A stretch of 64,000 bases of DNA. Origin: Hymenolepis diminuta (Eukaryota; Platyhelminthes; Cestoda; Cyclophyllidea; Hymenolepididae). Within the stretch, counting starts at the first letter, position 1, and each line of letters opens with the position of its first letter. The notes below the pieces were generated by a model. The model had not been told where the DNA came from and ran no database searches. It worked only from the letters and a program-made list of their open reading frames with translations. The stretch spans positions 1,522,723-1,586,722 of the forward strand of contig CAADRB010000024.1 in assembly GCA_900708905.1 (NCBI GenBank), written 5' to 3'. The position numbers and the translations under genes are program-made. Below, in pieces: positions 14,801 through 24,121 of this stretch.

Positions 14801-17800
14801 TTTCTCGAAATTTCTTTGTCAAGTTAGTGATACATATGCGTGCATAATTGTTGATTAATCGTAGAGGTCTTTAGGAAGACTCGCATACATTTTTCTCTAC
14901 ATTTTATTTTAACAGTTATTTTTTATTATTTCAGAAACATCTCCGGATAGTACGTTCGTACGTGATTACAGTAGCTTGAGCCGTTCTTCTGGTTCATGGC
15001 GAAGTAGCGGTAGGTCATTTAATTACCTTTATAATAAAATATTAGAAGGGAATGTACTTACAATACACCATCAATTTACTTAAAAGAATTATGGAAGGCA
15101 ACGCGAGGTGGCATTGTCCCTCAACTAAATCGTAAAATTGCTAGTTTACTGCAAACGATCACGCAGTTAAAGAAGTCTCCATAAAGTTAGCTCGTTTGCT
15201 CACTCTCGGATTTATTGACCTACCAGATAAAGCCGTGTCTTAGATGAAAGAGAGCCGTTTTAAGTAGAAGGGCAAGTGGGAATAAGGGAGATAAACGGCA
15301 TTTCTGTGTGGAAGCAGCTGCTTTATGTGAGTCAATTAATGTCAATTTCTTACCGCTCTCCACCTCGTTCGCATCCTTTCTATCTTTGGGTGGGTTATGT
15401 CACTCCTTATCCATACTTAACTTGATATTTTTGAAATAAGTACATACTCTAGGGTGTGTCCGATTAGGTAAACACACTTGGAATGCAGTGCTACGTTGGC
15501 AAATAACGTGGCGGCATTAAAGTCCTTTGTCCGGTTTGGCCGATTTCGACAAATGCGATTTATTGATAATAAAATTTGACCCAGGTGTCGGAACTAACAA
15601 ATTGACAGAGTGTCTTATAATTAAAGGGAAATGCAAGTGAGTTGAAATGAGAGTTAATAGACACAGAATTTGACTTAGAAAGTAATCACCGGGTCAAATT
15701 GGTGGTCATGTTAACTGTAAGTTAATTGAAAATCTGATCGGATCAAACAGATGACTTGAGAAAGCATTCCAATTTTAAAAGATCCACGCAAAGAGAGGAT
15801 TAGGGTACTATCAAATCCGAAAGATGAAAAAAGTGATGAATAAAGGAAAGGTGGTAGTTTCATTAATTTTTTTTCATTTAATTAGATCAGGCAATTGTAA
15901 AATCCTTTATCTGATTGGAAGATGAACTACTTGTTTGTGAATCAAAGATATTAGTTATCTTTGTGTAGATTTCATCCCGTTTAATGGAAATATCTTATGA
16001 AACCATCTTTATAACAGTCATGTAGATTATTTCATATGTAGATTGAATATTCAAGTGTTTTGAATGATTAATTCCAATTTCTCTTGTAATCACATAAACC
16101 TTTAATCACGATTGTTTTAAATGCACTCTTATATTTTAAATATTTCGCCACTATCTCCATCTCTTGCCTAACTTGTGATGGCAAATTTGATAAAGTTAGG
16201 AGAAAAACATTTGCAGAAGTTCTTTATTCTACGCTGGTGAATCCATCAAATTCACTTATTCGTTAAAATATTCCATTAATTACTATTTATATCCAATAAT
16301 ATTTCGCATTTGGAAATCGAAAAAAATTGAATTCACATTGTTTTTAATTGTGTCTCTATTAATAATGAGATGTCAGTAAAAAGGGACTTTAACGTATTTG
16401 GGAATTTAATTTTCATTTAAAATTCAGGGAAATGTGGTTTGGCTTAACAGGCAACGGTTTTATTGCTAATCTGATAAGAAGAGCAGCCTGAGCATCACTA
16501 ACTGCCTTTTGCTCATCGTGATATTAACTTTTATTGCATCATCAGCTAGGTCTTAATCATTCACAGGAGAGCAAAGATGTGCACAGGAACTCACTTGATA
16601 AATCCTATGTTCATCTAACTCAAGAATTGGAAGTTCCAAATCTGAACCCTTTTATATGCGTATGCCATTTCTCTAACCCATCTTCCCTACTAGTAATTGG
16701 CATCTCCTTAGAAGTATTTCAATATGCCCAATTGAATTAGTATTTAGGCATATTGTTGTCTGCATCTTCTAAATGCCCCAGTGACCACTCGCACTCCGCA
16801 GAACTCAAGAGTCTGACTTTCACATCCTCGCAAACTGCGCATAATTCCTCTAATATAAGTTGGAATGCTACGTTAAATAGTATAGGGTCCTCTGACACCT
16901 CTCTCCGTAGAACATACTTCACTTGAGACCTTTACGTGGAATTTCGGGACGTCTAGGAGTTGTCTAAGAAGCTTTCGGCTTCAGTGCAGATCTAATTAGC
17001 ACAGTCTTGTTAAAATCGTGAGAACGGATGGTGAATCAAAGACCTTCCTTAAGTCAACAAAGATAAGTACTGTTTCACAATGGTGATTGATAGCATCCAG
17101 AATTCCTGTTTTCCTGTTCTTTAGATGTTTCAGTAGGAAATCCATGTTGGATACTTAACAGTCGTTCATTTACATGTAAATGAAGCCTTTTACGGTCCAT
17201 CGATGCAAATTATTTGCCCATCGTGTCAAGCAAGGAAATGTTTCGATAGTTAGTTGGATCAGTTCTTAATCCCTGATCTTTATTAATAGTGATTACTTCA
17301 GCATCCACCCTGAATCGGGTAAGTGGGCACCTAGTGCTTTTGCGCTCCACTTGATAAGTTCACGTCTTAAGCCATTATTTCCAGGACTTTCCGAAATTTT
17401 CAATTTTCTGTTTGCTCTTTTAGTTCCTTTGGTGTCAGCTTTGTATCTTTAGGCATTTCTATAATGTCTATGGTTGCATCGGATTGTAATGGCCGAGAGC
17501 GAAATAGTTAAGAGCAATGTTTATTCAGAGACCCGAGATCAACGACAAGTTTATTTAGCTTCGAATTAGACTGTGTTTGAGAGTTTGCCATCAGAACTTA
17601 GCACAAAAAATTTTCTCTGGTTATTTTGTACCATATTTTCGTTTTTATAACACTGGAACGATGTTTCTGACATACTTCATTGGCAGTCATTATTTCAGTA
17701 TTTATCCTATCACCATATTTCAGGTCGTTGCATTCCAGGTTCACCTGTATGCCTTAAATGAATTCAATTCCCTTATTCTGTTGCCCTTTTTTTCTGATTT

Positions 17801-19156
17801 ATACAGCTATGTAATCTCGGTGTAGCTTCAATCCTGAAATTTTATGTAACTAAGCAATGATCTGAACGCTCGTATACCGAGAAATGTGACTACCTTTTGT
17901 GAAGCAAGACGAAAATCAAAGACCACAGCTTGGTCTGTTCTTGGATTGTACCATGCGTGTCATCTTTTATTAGGTCATTTTCTATTGCAAGGCAGACGAT
18001 AACAAGTTAAAGGTTACTCAGAATGTAGCTCTGAGGACGATACTGGGCCTATATAGAAGAGCGCTGGTAGAAAAAGCTTCGCAGTGAAACCTCGCCGCGC
18101 AATCGCAAAACTTTTGCTGAATTCTCGATTACAGAAATCGAGAAAATCTAAAATTTCTCATTCAAGAGGCTGGCTAAAGCATATCAGTGCATATGCGAAG
18201 CAAGTGTTCGATTGGATAGAGGATGCGGTTTGGATTCTCTCTTGTGCTTACTAGAACACTAACAACAAATAAAAGGTGTGAGAAAAAGGGAAATAGTCTT
18301 CGTTACGCCCGGTATCATTGAATTTTTGCAAACGCGTATGAAATGAGAAGATATTGACGAATAGACTATCACCGAAATGCGGACACACTACGAACTGATG
18401 GGCTTTCTTCCCCGGTAGATGGGTGTTTTAAGAGCTAAGTGAAAAGAGGGTAGTTAAAGAATTATATGAATTAGTGCCACTCGGAATTTCAATGTAGTAA
18501 TGATAAGAAATGATCAAAACATTATTAAATTAAATTAAAATTCAGATAATCTTATTATATCAGATGTAGTTGGGCTTTGATTCTTGATTTACCACCATAA
18601 AATAATCTTCTAACATTGCTTAAATTGCTTCAACAGCCTTTTGTTCGGACGCTCCCCATGGTAAAAATTTGTCCAACTTTTGGCTCTTCCGTGAATAATA
18701 ATTGTGACTTTATCTTTCTGGAATTTCTTTCTGGAAATAGATGACCCGGATATGTTATAATTTTAGGAAGATTACGTACTTTTGTCTGAATCTTATCCAA
18801 ATTTTCCTCACCCTTGGTGCTGTTTTCTTTCATTTTGACTAGCTTTGCCGTGTTGTTAAATACCGAGGCATTCAGTGACTCTCTAGAGATTTTCTCTTGC
18901 AACTCCAATTTCCATACCTCATTTCTGGCAAATTTGTTGAATTAAAGGAAAACTGGATGCAGATATTAAGTCATTATTGTCAATCATGGTTATATTTATA
19001 GACTTTTCCTATTTTCTTTCCCAAGGGTCTCGGGGAACCTGGACTCTGCCAAGAAGTGGATCACTAAAACGAAGGGACTCGGAAGAAAGTTCCAAACATG
19101 GTACCTGGGGAAGATTGACCCGTCGAAAGAGGGATTCCATCAGTGGGAAGAAGTAA
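2469..19156 (+). CDS. SPTB: Beta-spectrin, C-terminal part (six exons; gene continues past the left edge)
   Basis: Beta-spectrin pairs with alpha-spectrin to build the actin-linked membrane skeleton. The six exons are 2469-2800, 5920-6613, 10511-10814, 12673-12867, 14935-15009 and 19026-19156. All junctions are GT-AG, and the phases (0, 2, 0, 1, 1, 1) join without a stop to give 576 residues. In fragment numbering, residues 1-75 match helices A and B of the partial last spectrin repeat (AWLDDQE, then SVEKAI and RFEAIK). Residues 110-400 are a Ser/Pro/Thr-rich linker. Residues 405-508 form a PH domain with the expected helix Trp (NQWYNHL, residue 500). The tail ends in the basic RRKRDSISGKK. 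This is the layout of the long-tailed beta-spectrins, whose tails also end in a basic Lys/Arg cluster. The actin-binding domain and the other repeats must lie upstream. Exon 1 opens in phase 0 after a polypyrimidine-AG acceptor, so the ATG at 2484 is internal and not the start. No transcript was available to confirm the joins. Confidence 0.9.
2801..5919 (+). other. Beta-spectrin intron, 3.1 kb
   Basis: Bounded by gtaatt and tttttag. Short open frames inside it show no family likeness. The 20-base string at about 2957-2976 (ttttagcttatttttggaag) also occurs near 34192, probably as an old repeat scrap. Confidence 0.75.
5920..6613 (+). CDS. SPTB: Beta-spectrin exon B: Ser/Pro/Thr-rich linker
   Basis: The acceptor is tatttttag and the donor TAC|gtaagt. 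The 231 codons contain no recognisable fold. They are rich in Ser, Pro, Thr and Asn, with SP and TP pairs (SPVSEKPRTPPQKR, SPTSPEPQTTPKAER) that look like proline-directed kinase sites. This is the expected flexible linker between the last repeat and the PH domain. It is longer than I would expect for the non-erythroid vertebrate proteins. A second AG at 5924-5925 could serve as an alternative acceptor but would shift the frame. Confidence 0.85.
7105..7200 (-). repeat. tRNA-derived SINE relic, copy 1
   Basis: Read on the minus strand, it shows a tRNA-like order: a degenerate A box, an anticodon-arm-like CACTTGACAAGTCAG, then a B-box-like block with GTCGTGAGATCAATT. It lines up with the next relic, about 245 bases to the right, through AGAAGT..GAGATCA. 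It does not fold as a sound tRNA. Confidence 0.4.
7352..7456 (-). repeat. tRNA-derived SINE relic, copy 2
   Basis: On the minus strand it reads AGGTGGCGCAGTGGCC, a good pol III A box, then TGCCTGCCAGATAAGA in the anticodon-arm position, then a B-box-like GTTACGAGATCAGTGCC. The order and spacing are those of a tRNA-derived SINE head. Too many positions differ for a working tRNA gene. Confidence 0.5.
9190..9282 (-). repeat. tRNA-derived SINE relic, copy 3
   Basis: The minus strand reads CTGTATCAGTCAACTTA, then CTTGTCTCTCAAG in the anticodon-arm position, then ATGAGTTTGATACTC, a T-arm-like hairpin carrying a B box. It fits the tRNA-derived layout of the relics at 7.1-7.5 kb. Confidence 0.4.
10511..10814 (+). 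CDS. SPTB: Beta-spectrin exon C: linker end and first half of the PH domain
   Basis: The acceptor is tattttcag and the donor GGAG|gtaaga. It reads DQPSKSTNRTSLHERDEW, then a Ser-rich stretch, then RHHRGLIKKW, WAVLEGCRLSFYENEG. The pattern G-x-L-x-K-x-W followed by W-x-V-L-x-x-x-x-L-x-F-Y is the start of a PH domain (strands 1-3). It matches the EGFLNRK and YCVI.NQEMGFYKD blocks of beta-spectrins. PH domains of this family bind phosphoinositide head groups at membranes. One spare base passes to the next exon. Confidence 0.9.
10815..12672 (+). other. Beta-spectrin intron, 1.9 kb
   Basis: Bounded by gtaaga and cttttcacag, splitting the PH domain. I see no feature inside it. Confidence 0.75.
12673..12867 (+). 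CDS. SPTB: Beta-spectrin exon D: second half of the PH domain
   Basis: The acceptor is cttttcacag and the donor CTCAA|gtaagt. It reads APLAVFNIHNSTVITCPP, then NNVLQLNLEDGTEILLATNT and LENCNQWYNHLKSAS. The hydrophobic V-L-Q-L-x-L-x-D-G-x-E-x-L-L strands and the closing helix with W followed by H-L-K-S-A match the KLRLNDGNEYLFQA and NTWIQAISSA blocks of beta-spectrin PH domains. The frame enters at codon position 2 and leaves one spare base, in phase with both neighbours. Confidence 0.9.
12868..14934 (+). other. Beta-spectrin intron, 2.1 kb, with an R1 repeat copy
   Basis: Bounded by gtaagt and tatttcag. It contains the R1 copy at 13600-14012 and nothing else I can name. Confidence 0.75.
13600..14012 (+). 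repeat. Dispersed repeat R1, copy 1
   Basis: Copies share ttactaaatgg, then ccaaaattcaaatt, about 100 diverged bases, then gagatgaga and a closing block like agctccatgaactgtg. This copy and the one at 63.7-63.96 kb also share flanks further left (attacccacagtaa, gtggaaagc, aatatttactaaatgg). Its minus strand is open for about 63 codons (13998 to 13807), so the family may once have coded for protein on that strand. I cannot assign it to a known class. Confidence 0.65.
14935..15009 (+). CDS. SPTB: Beta-spectrin exon E: Ser-rich tail
   Basis: A 75-base exon between ttattatttcag and G|gtaggt. Joined to the spare A of the exon before, it reads KTSPDSTFVRDYSSLSRSS and then GSWRSSG. It is Ser-rich and has no fold of its own. 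It is supported by good splice sites, by a frame that fits on both sides, and by stops in the other two frames or no continuation. It is too short to prove by composition alone. Confidence 0.8.
16737..17480 (-). mobile_element. Non-LTR retrotransposon relic: reverse transcriptase fragment
   Basis: Read right to left in shifting frames, the minus strand gives QGLRTDPTNYRNISLLDTMG near 17280-17210, then VNERLLSIQHGFP near 17175-17125, FNVAFQLILEEL near 16890-16855, and CEDVKVRLLSSAEC near 16835-16790. The order NYR..SLL, ERLLS.QHGF, LFN..L, (A)DD is that of the fingers and palm of a LINE reverse transcriptase. Stops and frame changes break it, and the catalytic pair reads ED where DD is expected. 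It lies antisense in the last spectrin intron. The exact clade is unclear. Confidence 0.7.
18000..18420 (+). mobile_element. Non-LTR retrotransposon relic: 3' fragment, opposite strand
   Basis: The plus strand reads KLKVTQNVALRTILGLYRRA near 18007-18065 and then a run of basic, frame-broken coding. LINE proteins of several clades carry a KL..VQN.ALR.ILG block just after the reverse transcriptase. A later piece, HRNADTLRTDGL near 18373-18408, loosely recalls the end of a LINE RNase H. It lies on the strand opposite to the RT fragment at 16.7-17.5 kb, so the two come from separate insertions or an inverted one. Confidence 0.5.
19026..19156 (+). CDS. SPTB: Beta-spectrin last exon with stop: basic tail
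   Basis: The acceptor is tattttctttcccaag. In the phase set by the previous exon the reading is SRGTWTLPRSGSLKRRDSEE, then GRLTRRKRDSISGKK and TAA at 19154-19156. The Arg/Lys-rich end with Ser next to Arg, finishing in GKK, resembles the basic finish of long-tailed beta-spectrins (FGKKK in vertebrates). RRDS and KRDS fit basophilic kinase sites. One other frame is open longer (to about 19230) but does not fit the splice phase and shows no family likeness. Confidence 0.85.
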
Positions 19157-19789
19157 ATTTTGTGTCGACCCAAATATACACTCACCGCATCCTCCACCCC
19201 ATCCCCCCTCCTCGCCCCACTATATTAATTTAATATTTCTCTATCCTCGTTTCCGATTTACTACATTTTGCAGGAATTTTTAATAAGATGATAAATAAAT
19301 TGCTTCATGATTTCCTTTTTTATTGTCTAAACGCTGCAGATTGTTGAATCCCTTAGGTTATGAGGAATTGCGGTTTTGCCAATATATAGAATTGAAAATA
19401 TTCTTGTCGGTGCTGGTCGATATGATGGAACATGTCGAAATTTATTTAAAAGAATGAATAGAATTAAATAAGTAAGAGTTATAATGGCGAGTGAAATCGG
19501 CTAGAATGCAGCTTGAATTCACAGAGACCTATGAAGAAAAATACAGTACCATAATGTAAGGTATTTCACGAGGAGGTAAAAAGGAAATGGACATAAGCAA
19601 AGAGAATCTATGCGTAGGTTGAATAATTAATGGGATTCATAAAATGAGGGAGTGGGGTAATGACTTTCAGACAGCAACAATTGAATTGTCATAACAGTGC
19701 AAAAGTTAAAGGTAATTTGAAATACTGATGTACAAGCTTACGATCGCCCGTTTTGTGTAGAGATAAACGGGTTCATAAAGATTGATTAA
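19157..19789. other. 3' flank of beta-spectrin, no further feature
   Basis: This contains the likely 3' untranslated region and short AT-rich spacer. Nothing else is recognised. Confidence 0.5.
19294..19299 (+). promoter_or_regulatory. Possible polyadenylation signal of the beta-spectrin gene
   Basis: An AATAAA hexamer lies 138 bases after the stop codon in an AT-rich stretch. Such hexamers occur often by chance here, so only its position supports it. Confidence 0.35.
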
Positions 19790-20035
19790 TGTAATTTCAG
19801 CCAGCAATCCCAAAATGTCCACAAAATAGCAGTGGAGAGAAGAAGAGAGGTCAAATTTAAATATTTTTGAGCTTTATTGAACAGTGCTAAGCTGCCTCAG
19901 AAAAACTGTCCAATGTACAAGGTTACTCATTAGTTCGGAAAATGTCAAATGTTAATTTCAATATAAAGGGGAAGAAATATCAAATAAACACTAATGTCAC
20001 CAAGGGGAAAATAGTTAATCACTTGCATACACCGG
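19790..20035 (-). repeat. Presumed 3' LTR of the gypsy relic
   Basis: It lines up with 21090-21300 in the same orientation with many gaps. It starts where the integrase likeness stops. The ends and any target duplication are not visible. Confidence 0.4.
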
Positions 20036-20200
20036 AGTTTCTGGGACACCATGCGTCTTGAAGATGCGGTGGAGACGCTGATAGTTGCTGCGCTATTTGT
20101 TGACTACATCGATAATATTTGGGTCCTCCTGGAGTGTGAGTCCACCAATGCAAAACAGACAACGTCATCGATAGGACCAGCAAAATCAACATGATCTCAA
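20031..20200 (-). pseudogene. Integrase fragment of the gypsy relic
   Basis: The minus strand reads VDFAGPIDDVVCFALVDSHS near 20190-20130 (frame kept), then a frame change to ATISV and then THGVPET near 20060-20040. This is the start of a retroviral-type integrase core: the first catalytic Asp sits in the VDFAGP block and the HG-PET turn follows. The second Asp and the Glu are lost with the rest of the gene. Confidence 0.65.
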
Positions 20201-20599
20201 CTGTATAGTGTCTTCATTGGGGATCAAGTCATCGATTTTCACGTGGAGGACTTCTAGCCGAATTTAACAGCCCTTGATAACCAGTTCTATGTCTGAGCCT
20301 ACTCCCGGCTAGTATGTCTATCCTCTGGTTAATGTTTTCATTCGATTTATTCCTAGGTGATAAGAGTGAAATTTTCTAAGAATTCTTCGCTTGTGTTCAG
20401 CTGCTATTTCACCCGTCTAATTAAACATCAAACAGGAGTCGACAACAGATAATGCTATGAATGAATGAAAAATTTGGACACAGGTCTGTGATTGCATGTT
20501 TAAAGTTGCTCACATTCATTCGGAATCAAGATGGCGACCTTCTGAATCAAAATTGAGACCAAAATATTTGATAGATTTAAAGAAGAACTTCATACGAAA

Positions 20600-20971
20600 A
20601 TCGATTAATTTTCGCCGAACAGTTCAAAGAGGATGGACACTTTTTCTTCGAATTTGAAATTATCCAGCTCCTTTGGACTAATGTAGCTTCTTAGCTTCTC
20701 GTATCTTACCGTCACCAGTTCCCGAAGAAGGAGTCTATTTTCTCCTCAGCAATGTCACCAGGTCTTCTCTGAACACATTCTTGCATTTATCAAACCAATT
20801 ATTAAAGTTACTATCTGTTTCTAGATCAAGCCGGAATTCAGTGATCTGTAAAATGAGGTTGTCGGGGCAAAATTTGGGGGTGAAATTTTCTGGCTGTCTT
20901 GAATCTAGGTTCGGATCCTTCTCAAATTGTTCTATTAGTTTCAGGAAGTTTTCTCGTTGGTATTGGAACAA
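20600..20971 (-). pseudogene. Gag fragment of the gypsy relic
   Basis: The minus strand is open from 20971 to 20735. It reads FQYQRENFLKLIEQFEKD, then LILQITEFRLDLETDSNFNN and WFDKCKNVFREDL. A frame shift then leads to VRYEKLRSYISPKELDNFKF and VSILFELFGEN. ITEF..D...NF..WF....F.ED, then RKL...Y..L..YI.PK, F.E.V..L..LFG is the common plan of Ty3/gypsy gag proteins in flatworms. The frame shift and later stops mark it as dead. Confidence 0.7.
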
Positions 20972-21089
20972 AATTTCTCTATTTTACAATTGTTTCTTCG
21001 AATTTTCTTGCCGTTTTCGAAGAAAATGTCCGCACTTTTTTCAATAATGAGTTCATTTTCAAAAACAAGTCGCCAAATGGTGTAATTCT

Positions 21090-21300
21090 AGCTAAGAATC
21101 CCAAAATTTTCATAAAATAGTATCAGAGGTAGAGTGAAGGTAAATTTAGAGATGCTGAAACTTTATATTGCAATATAAAGTTTGGATAAATAATTTTGTA
21201 TATAAACCTTATTTCCAATATAAAAAGGAAGAAAAGATCAGATAAAATGTTAATATCGCCGAAGAAAAATATTTAATAATTTGCACGGTTCTATTTTTCC
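21090..21300 (-). repeat. Presumed 5' LTR of the gypsy relic
   Basis: Copy of the 19790-20035 segment, upstream of gag in the element's own direction. The neighbouring 21300-21580 stretch is open on the minus strand in two frames but was not identified. Confidence 0.4.
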
Positions 21301-24100
21301 TTGACAAAAATGATGATGAAGTTGGGCTTTTACCTCTTCGCTACTCGGCTCAGAGGGAAATGCGCTGTTATCCCTAAAAGGGTCCTTCAAAATTGCTGGC
21401 ATTAGGACTTCTGTCAGTAGAGGGGATACGTGATGTATTAATCGCCTTTTTACTTTGCAAGATGTGGTACATCCTAAAATTTGGCATTTGAAGTACTTTC
21501 TGATCGTTATGCCTGTAAAATAATGATCCATTTAGTAGCGCAAACGCATTGGTTTCTTTTCTGTTTTTGCTCCACACTTTTGGGGTCAGGGTTTAAATTT
21601 TTCGAGAGAGTAATCACTTTCTTAGCTATTTTAAACGCAGAGGATCGGTTATTTCCAGGGCATCTTAACTGATTCATCTCTTTAAGCTTTCCTACAAAAT
21701 CGTTTCGGTGAATAGAAACAGGATGTCAGGCAATAAAAGCGTAGAGATTTTTCATAGCGATTTAAAGGCGACGTCCTCATCGTTGTTAAGTGACTACGAG
21801 ACTTATAGACTGGTTCCGCTGCTACCCTCGAGCACGAGTAACGGTATTTTGACTTGTTTAAATCGCGGGATATTTGGTGATTCGCTGGTAAGTGGTTGCT
21901 AATAAAAGTATTTAAGATGAATATGTATAAAATAATATAACTGTTAATAATACAGATAAAGTAGGACAAGTTACCTCATTGGCTACTCCATGTGACGAAC
22001 TAGGCATACATCCAAGTGCCAGACAAGACGGGATTTATTGAAGCGTAATTAATCTCTGTTTCAGTAAATGAATCTTCTCCTCCTTCGAGCTATCTTAAAA
22101 TAGGATTATGATTTTATGAATGTAAATATTTATATTATTAAATTCTTTGGCATTTTGGGTGACTGAAAGGTAGCCCCCTAATTAAGAAATAATATAAGAC
22201 GTATAATATATATGTATATATATAACATAGCTGAAATTTTCTCGTATCATCGCCTTGGAATCTCAAATTGACCTACTTCCCCTAATTCAAGACATAAAAT
22301 GTGCGCTCAAACAAAATACCTAAGTTGACCTCACCCTGCTTTGTAAGGACTAGATCTCGGAAGAGGATTTTGCGGTATCAAGGTGCCATTTCTAGACAAA
22401 ACTTTCTCTTATAGAAAAATAAAACTTGATTACAAACCAGTTGTCACCCTACGTATGATACATCCTTTGATTTGCCGGCTGATTATCGATTTTCCTGCAA
22501 TAACTGTCACGTGCATTTTGAGCTTTCATTTGCTGATTAATCAGTTGAACTTTCCTTGTTGAAGGTTGTGATGTTCTTATCGATTTTCTGCCATCCTACA
22601 TTGGTGGTTACTAAGCAGGAATCGTTTGTCCAAAAGAGCCGCTCAATGTTGCTAACCAGTAAATGCATCTTCCCAATAATTTAAAATATTTTATAATGAA
22701 GTAATAAAATAATGTGACTAAAAGATTGCTTAGAACTATTCTATATTATAATTTTATTGTTATTACTTCTGGTAAGACACGTTTTCACGTGTTTTCACGT
22801 TTTCAACCAGAGAGCAATAGAGTGGTCCGATAGGTTTCAAGGAAAGGGAATCAAGTAGAAAGAGACCAAATGAGTCTTACACTATGTAATCTTTGAAATC
22901 GAGTTCTACAGTTTCATTGCTCAAATTGCGGACATTTTCTCCCGTTTTTCCATGGAATATTAAGTGGCGCTAGCTGTCAAAACAGCGGAATTCATTCAAG
23001 ACAGATCTAACACGCATATTCATATACATCTGCAAATAAAACTCTCACTTTTATTTGTTTAACGCATTATTTGCAAATTAGATTACCACGATTTTAAAAT
23101 TTATTCGAATGGTTGTGCTGAAGGCAGGAGCGATACACATCTAAATATTCTCTGTACTGTCCTATTGGAATTACGTCAGTATAAAGAAATCGTTTTATGT
23201 TATTTGATATCTCAATAGACCCGCGCTCAACACGGAGAACAGAGTTCATTACAATCCAATGAACCTTTCATCACTGTTCAATGTAAAGGAGCTGATTTTG
23301 CCTGGGTACCATAGAGGTCACTATTTTAAGCCTTGTATAATTTCCTTATGTTAACGAAAATAGTGACAAAATGCGAATCCGTATTTGGATATGAAGCTGG
23401 GATGCAGCACTAATCTTTGCTAGGGTTTTGTACAACTTCCATGGTAATGGATGGCCGTCGATTGAGATAAATACCCGGATTCCTGGGATTCCGAGGAGGA
23501 GGGAGTCACAGGCGAGGATCTCTGAGGGACCTGAATTTAGTTGACTGCATGCCGGAGATCATGCCCATAATTACAAATATAATATATCAACCTATAAATT
23601 ATCTCTTTTGAACAGGATTGAGGATGGAAATATGTGCTCCATTTGCGTGTTGATTTACCTAGAGAGCTCTTTGAACTATATATACAATTTAATAAAAATA
23701 AATTTAAAAGTTATTTTCAGGATTTTCGATTTAATATTATTACTTGAATTGTATATTTAGGTAATATGCAAATAGTTCTTCTTATTTGATATTTCATTTG
23801 ATAATTTTCATTCCTGTTGAAAGCACTAACAATAAAAATAGCTGAAAGATGGAGTACCCGATGCAAAAACAGAATGGCCTTCAATAATAGTTGTAATGAT
23901 CTGCCAGACTTTTGAGAGGGCACTTCTACAGCCTGACTTTTAGGATGTAACATTCTTGGCAAGCCCCTCCTAGCAGCGTTTTTAAATGAATAGGCGCAGA
24001 TCGGATCTTAATCTCTCATTTAGGGTGAAAGAAACATGTTGGAAATAGAATGCGCTCGCTTTCAATACATGAAAGGTAATTTTGCAAGATAATTGATGTT
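21301..24100. other. Intergenic, nothing recognised
   Basis: AT-rich sequence with short frames of no likeness. At 22781-22800 a 10-base unit (gttttcacgt) is repeated twice, with a CACGTG E-box at the junction. An AT microsatellite lies near 22200-22225. Confidence 0.5.
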
Positions 24101-24121
24101 TTCTTAGCTCCCAAGCAAAGG

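Larger units (their letters stand above)
15010..19025 (+). other. Beta-spectrin last intron, 4.0 kb, with LINE relics
   Basis: Bounded by gtaggt and tttcccaag. The part at 15010-16500 shows nothing I recognise. From about 16.7 to 18.4 kb it holds non-LTR retrotransposon pieces on both strands. Confidence 0.7.
19790..21300 (-). mobile_element. Deleted Ty3/gypsy LTR retrotransposon
   Basis: Read on the minus strand, the order is a repeat (21300-21090), a gag region (about 20971-20600), a frame-broken stretch, an integrase scrap (about 20200-20031) and a second copy of the repeat (20035-19790). The two repeats share strings such as tcccaaaat, aaaatagta/c, ggtcaaattta/ggtaaattta, caatataaa and aatatcgcc/aatgtcacc, in the same order. 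They are plausibly the worn LTRs. Protease, reverse transcriptase and RNase H are missing, so an internal deletion is inferred. No part is intact. Confidence 0.65.

Noticed and set aside
19025..19230. Longer alternative frame in the last spectrin exon
   Set aside because: It does not fit the phase of the previous exon and lacks the basic tail. The frame with the RRKRDSISGKK end fits both.
21250..21577. Two overlapping minus frames next to the gypsy relic
   Set aside because: They may belong to an element leader, but no gag, protease or RT block could be read in them.
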